A DNA stretch of 22,982 nucleotides from Clostridia bacterium (lineage in GTDB: Bacteria > Bacillota > Clostridia > Clostridiales > Clostridiaceae), in contig RZYZ01000009.1 in the NCBI GenBank assembly GCA_009930125.1, positions 1 to 22,982 of the forward strand. Reading direction: 5' to 3'. Of the stretch, positions 21,948 to 22,982 are shown one piece after another. Position 1 is the stretch's first letter. Every line of letters starts with the position of its first letter. The notes beneath the pieces were generated by a model. It did not search any database and was not told where the DNA came from. It worked only from the letters and a program-made list of their open reading frames with translations. The position numbers were made by a program, and so were the translations under genes.

Positions 21948-22982
21948 ACATTTTATTCTTCAGTTCCAGAATGGTATTGAATTCGGTGTACATCAGATCC
22001 AGTGTTTCCAGGATTCTCGTCATACCTTCAGAATCCTCAGTGGGGTAGATCCTCTGATGAGGCATGTATGTTGTCTCTTCCTTAGTGGTATTCATGAAAT
22101 CAAGACTTCCAAGCGCATCGATGAATTTTCTGAACTCCTTGACGTCTGAATCCTTCAGGAGCACTTTAAAGGTGTCTTTCGTATAGCAGATATCATAGGC
22201 CAGGTGCGTCATGACTTTCAGTCTTCGGATGATTTCTTCGGATGTCATCAGTTTTTTCTTCTGCAATGCATTCAGCGGAATCAGCGGTTCTTTCTTCAAT
22301 GCTTCAATATTGTCTGTGACAGCTTCAATATCCGCAAAAACGTGCGAGAAGGGCATATTATAACTTCTCTTTTCTGATGATTCATCTTCGAGAAGATACT
22401 CATAGGTCAGAGACATGATGGTTTCAAGCTTGAGTCTGACAAATTCCAGTCTCTTTCTTGTGATTTTTCTGTAATAGAAGAAAGAGAAGATGAGGTTGAA
22501 GACAATGGCTATGAGTACGCCGAGCCCCAACGCCAGCATACGTAGCCGGATGGTCAGTAGAATGCTCGGATTGCCCATGGCATCGCTCTGAATGTACTGT
22601 GTCATATAGATACTGGTGAAGATAGCCACAGGAGACACTGCTCTGTAATCGATCTTCAGGGCCATGTAAAGGGTAAGTCCCATTCCCAGCATGATGGTAA
22701 ATACATTCGCACCAAAGAAGTAGACGAGAATTCCGGTTGTGACTGCACCGAGGAAGGAGGCAAGCAGCTGATTGATACCACCTTTGACGGCTGATATGTT
22801 TGTCGCTTCGAGGTTGTACATGACTCCAAGAAGGACAGAGATCATGTCAAGCCTGGTGACTTCAAACATCCTGCCGAAAACAAAGCCCGTTCCGATGGCC
22901 AGCATCGCCTTTACAATATACAGCCAGGAGTCAAGAAGCACGGCTTCTTTCCTTAGTCCAATCAGTCTCTTAATCTGTTCCA
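21946..22982 (-). CDS. Aromatic acid exporter family (ArAE/FUSC-like) membrane protein, start just outside window
   Basis: About 140 N-terminal residues form a bundle of hydrophobic helices (LYIVKAMLAIGTGFVFG, MISVLLGVMYNLEA, GAVTTGILVYFFGANVFTIML, PVAIFTSIYMTQ, LALGLGVLIAIVFNLIFSFF). A soluble, largely helical C-terminal domain of about 180 residues follows. This is the layout of Firmicute aromatic-acid-exporter-family-1 proteins. The substrate is unknown. A GTG at 22941 is possible as start, but the frame is open to the window edge, reading EQIKRLIGLRKEA before it, and the last two bases are the TG of an xTG codon. The real start is therefore probably base 22983 (just outside the window) or beyond. 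Length from there is about 345 residues. It converges on msrC. Confidence 0.8.
   Translation of the reverse strand, partial: EQIKRLIGLRKEAVLLDSWLYIVKAMLAIGTGFVFGRMFEVTRLDMISVLLGVMYNLEATNISAVKGGINQLLASFLGAVTTGILVYFFGANVFTIMLGMGLTLYMALKIDYRAVSPVAIFTSIYMTQYIQSDAMGNPSILLTIRLRMLALGLGVLIAIVFNLIFSFFYYRKITRKRLEFVRLKLETIMSLTYEYLLEDESSEKRSYNMPFSHVFADIEAVTDNIEALKKEPLIPLNALQKKKLMTSEEIIRRLKVMTHLAYDICYTKDTFKVLLKDSDVKEFRKFIDALGSLDFMNTTKEETTYMPHQRIYPTEDSEGMTRILETLDLMYTEFNTILELKNKM

Noticed and set aside
1..22982. Mobile element, CRISPR array, prophage, toxin-antitoxin or other defence island
   Set aside because: No transposase, integrase, direct-repeat array or defence-family protein was seen; every sizeable gene but one (the 16237-16644 membrane protein) belongs to a recognisable family.

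Overview
The window looks like an ordinary chromosomal stretch of a low-to-moderate-GC Firmicute (Bacillota), most likely an anaerobic or facultative clostridial-type lineage. This rests on the glgB-glgC-glgD-glgA-glgP order (the order known from Bacillus subtilis), a GlgC/GlgD pair, strong AGGAGG-type ribosome binding sites, several well-supported TTG starts, a CvfB/YitL-type S1 protein and an oxygen-independent, B12-dependent (class II) ribonucleotide reductase. I saw no insertion sequence, prophage, CRISPR array, rRNA or tRNA. The species cannot be named from the sequence.

Layout. Bases 1-9921 (+ strand) hold a tightly packed glycogen operon: branching enzyme glgB (5' end cut by the window), glgC, glgD, glgA and glgP. 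An intercistronic hairpin follows, then an intracellular GH13 alpha-glucan hydrolase. Together these make ADP-glucose, polymerise it, branch it, phosphorolyse the polymer and probably process the released maltodextrins. A strong terminator at 9931-9967 separates this from a minus-strand D-Ala-D-Ala carboxypeptidase (9976-11325). Divergent from that is a ComEA-like SLBB/helix-hairpin-helix protein (11438-12046). It converges on gltX (minus, 12083-13552) across a shared terminator. A membrane-anchored metallo-beta-lactamase-fold protein resembling the ComEC C-terminal domain (minus) lies just upstream of gltX. A 224-base divergent intergenic region with three nested perfect inverted repeats leads to plsC (+). 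Then come an Lrp/AsnC regulator (minus), a small three-helix membrane protein of unknown function (+) and the large class II RNR gene nrdJ (minus, 16766-19801). Its promoter carries two NrdR-box-like sequences 32 bp apart. A plus-strand trio follows: gamma-carbonic anhydrase family protein, cvfB and a free methionine-R-sulfoxide reductase. The window ends inside a minus-strand aromatic acid exporter (ArAE/FUSC-like) family gene.

Almost every gene belongs to a known family, and I did not find a convincing new multi-gene system. The parts most worth a second look are regulatory or structural: the NrdR-type control region of nrdJ, the nested inverted repeats before plsC, the perfect intercistronic hairpin before the GH13 gene, a 13-base TATTTGATATAAT motif occurring three times, a palindrome over the lrp -10 element, and the separation of ComEA-like and ComEC-like domains into stand-alone genes outside a com operon.
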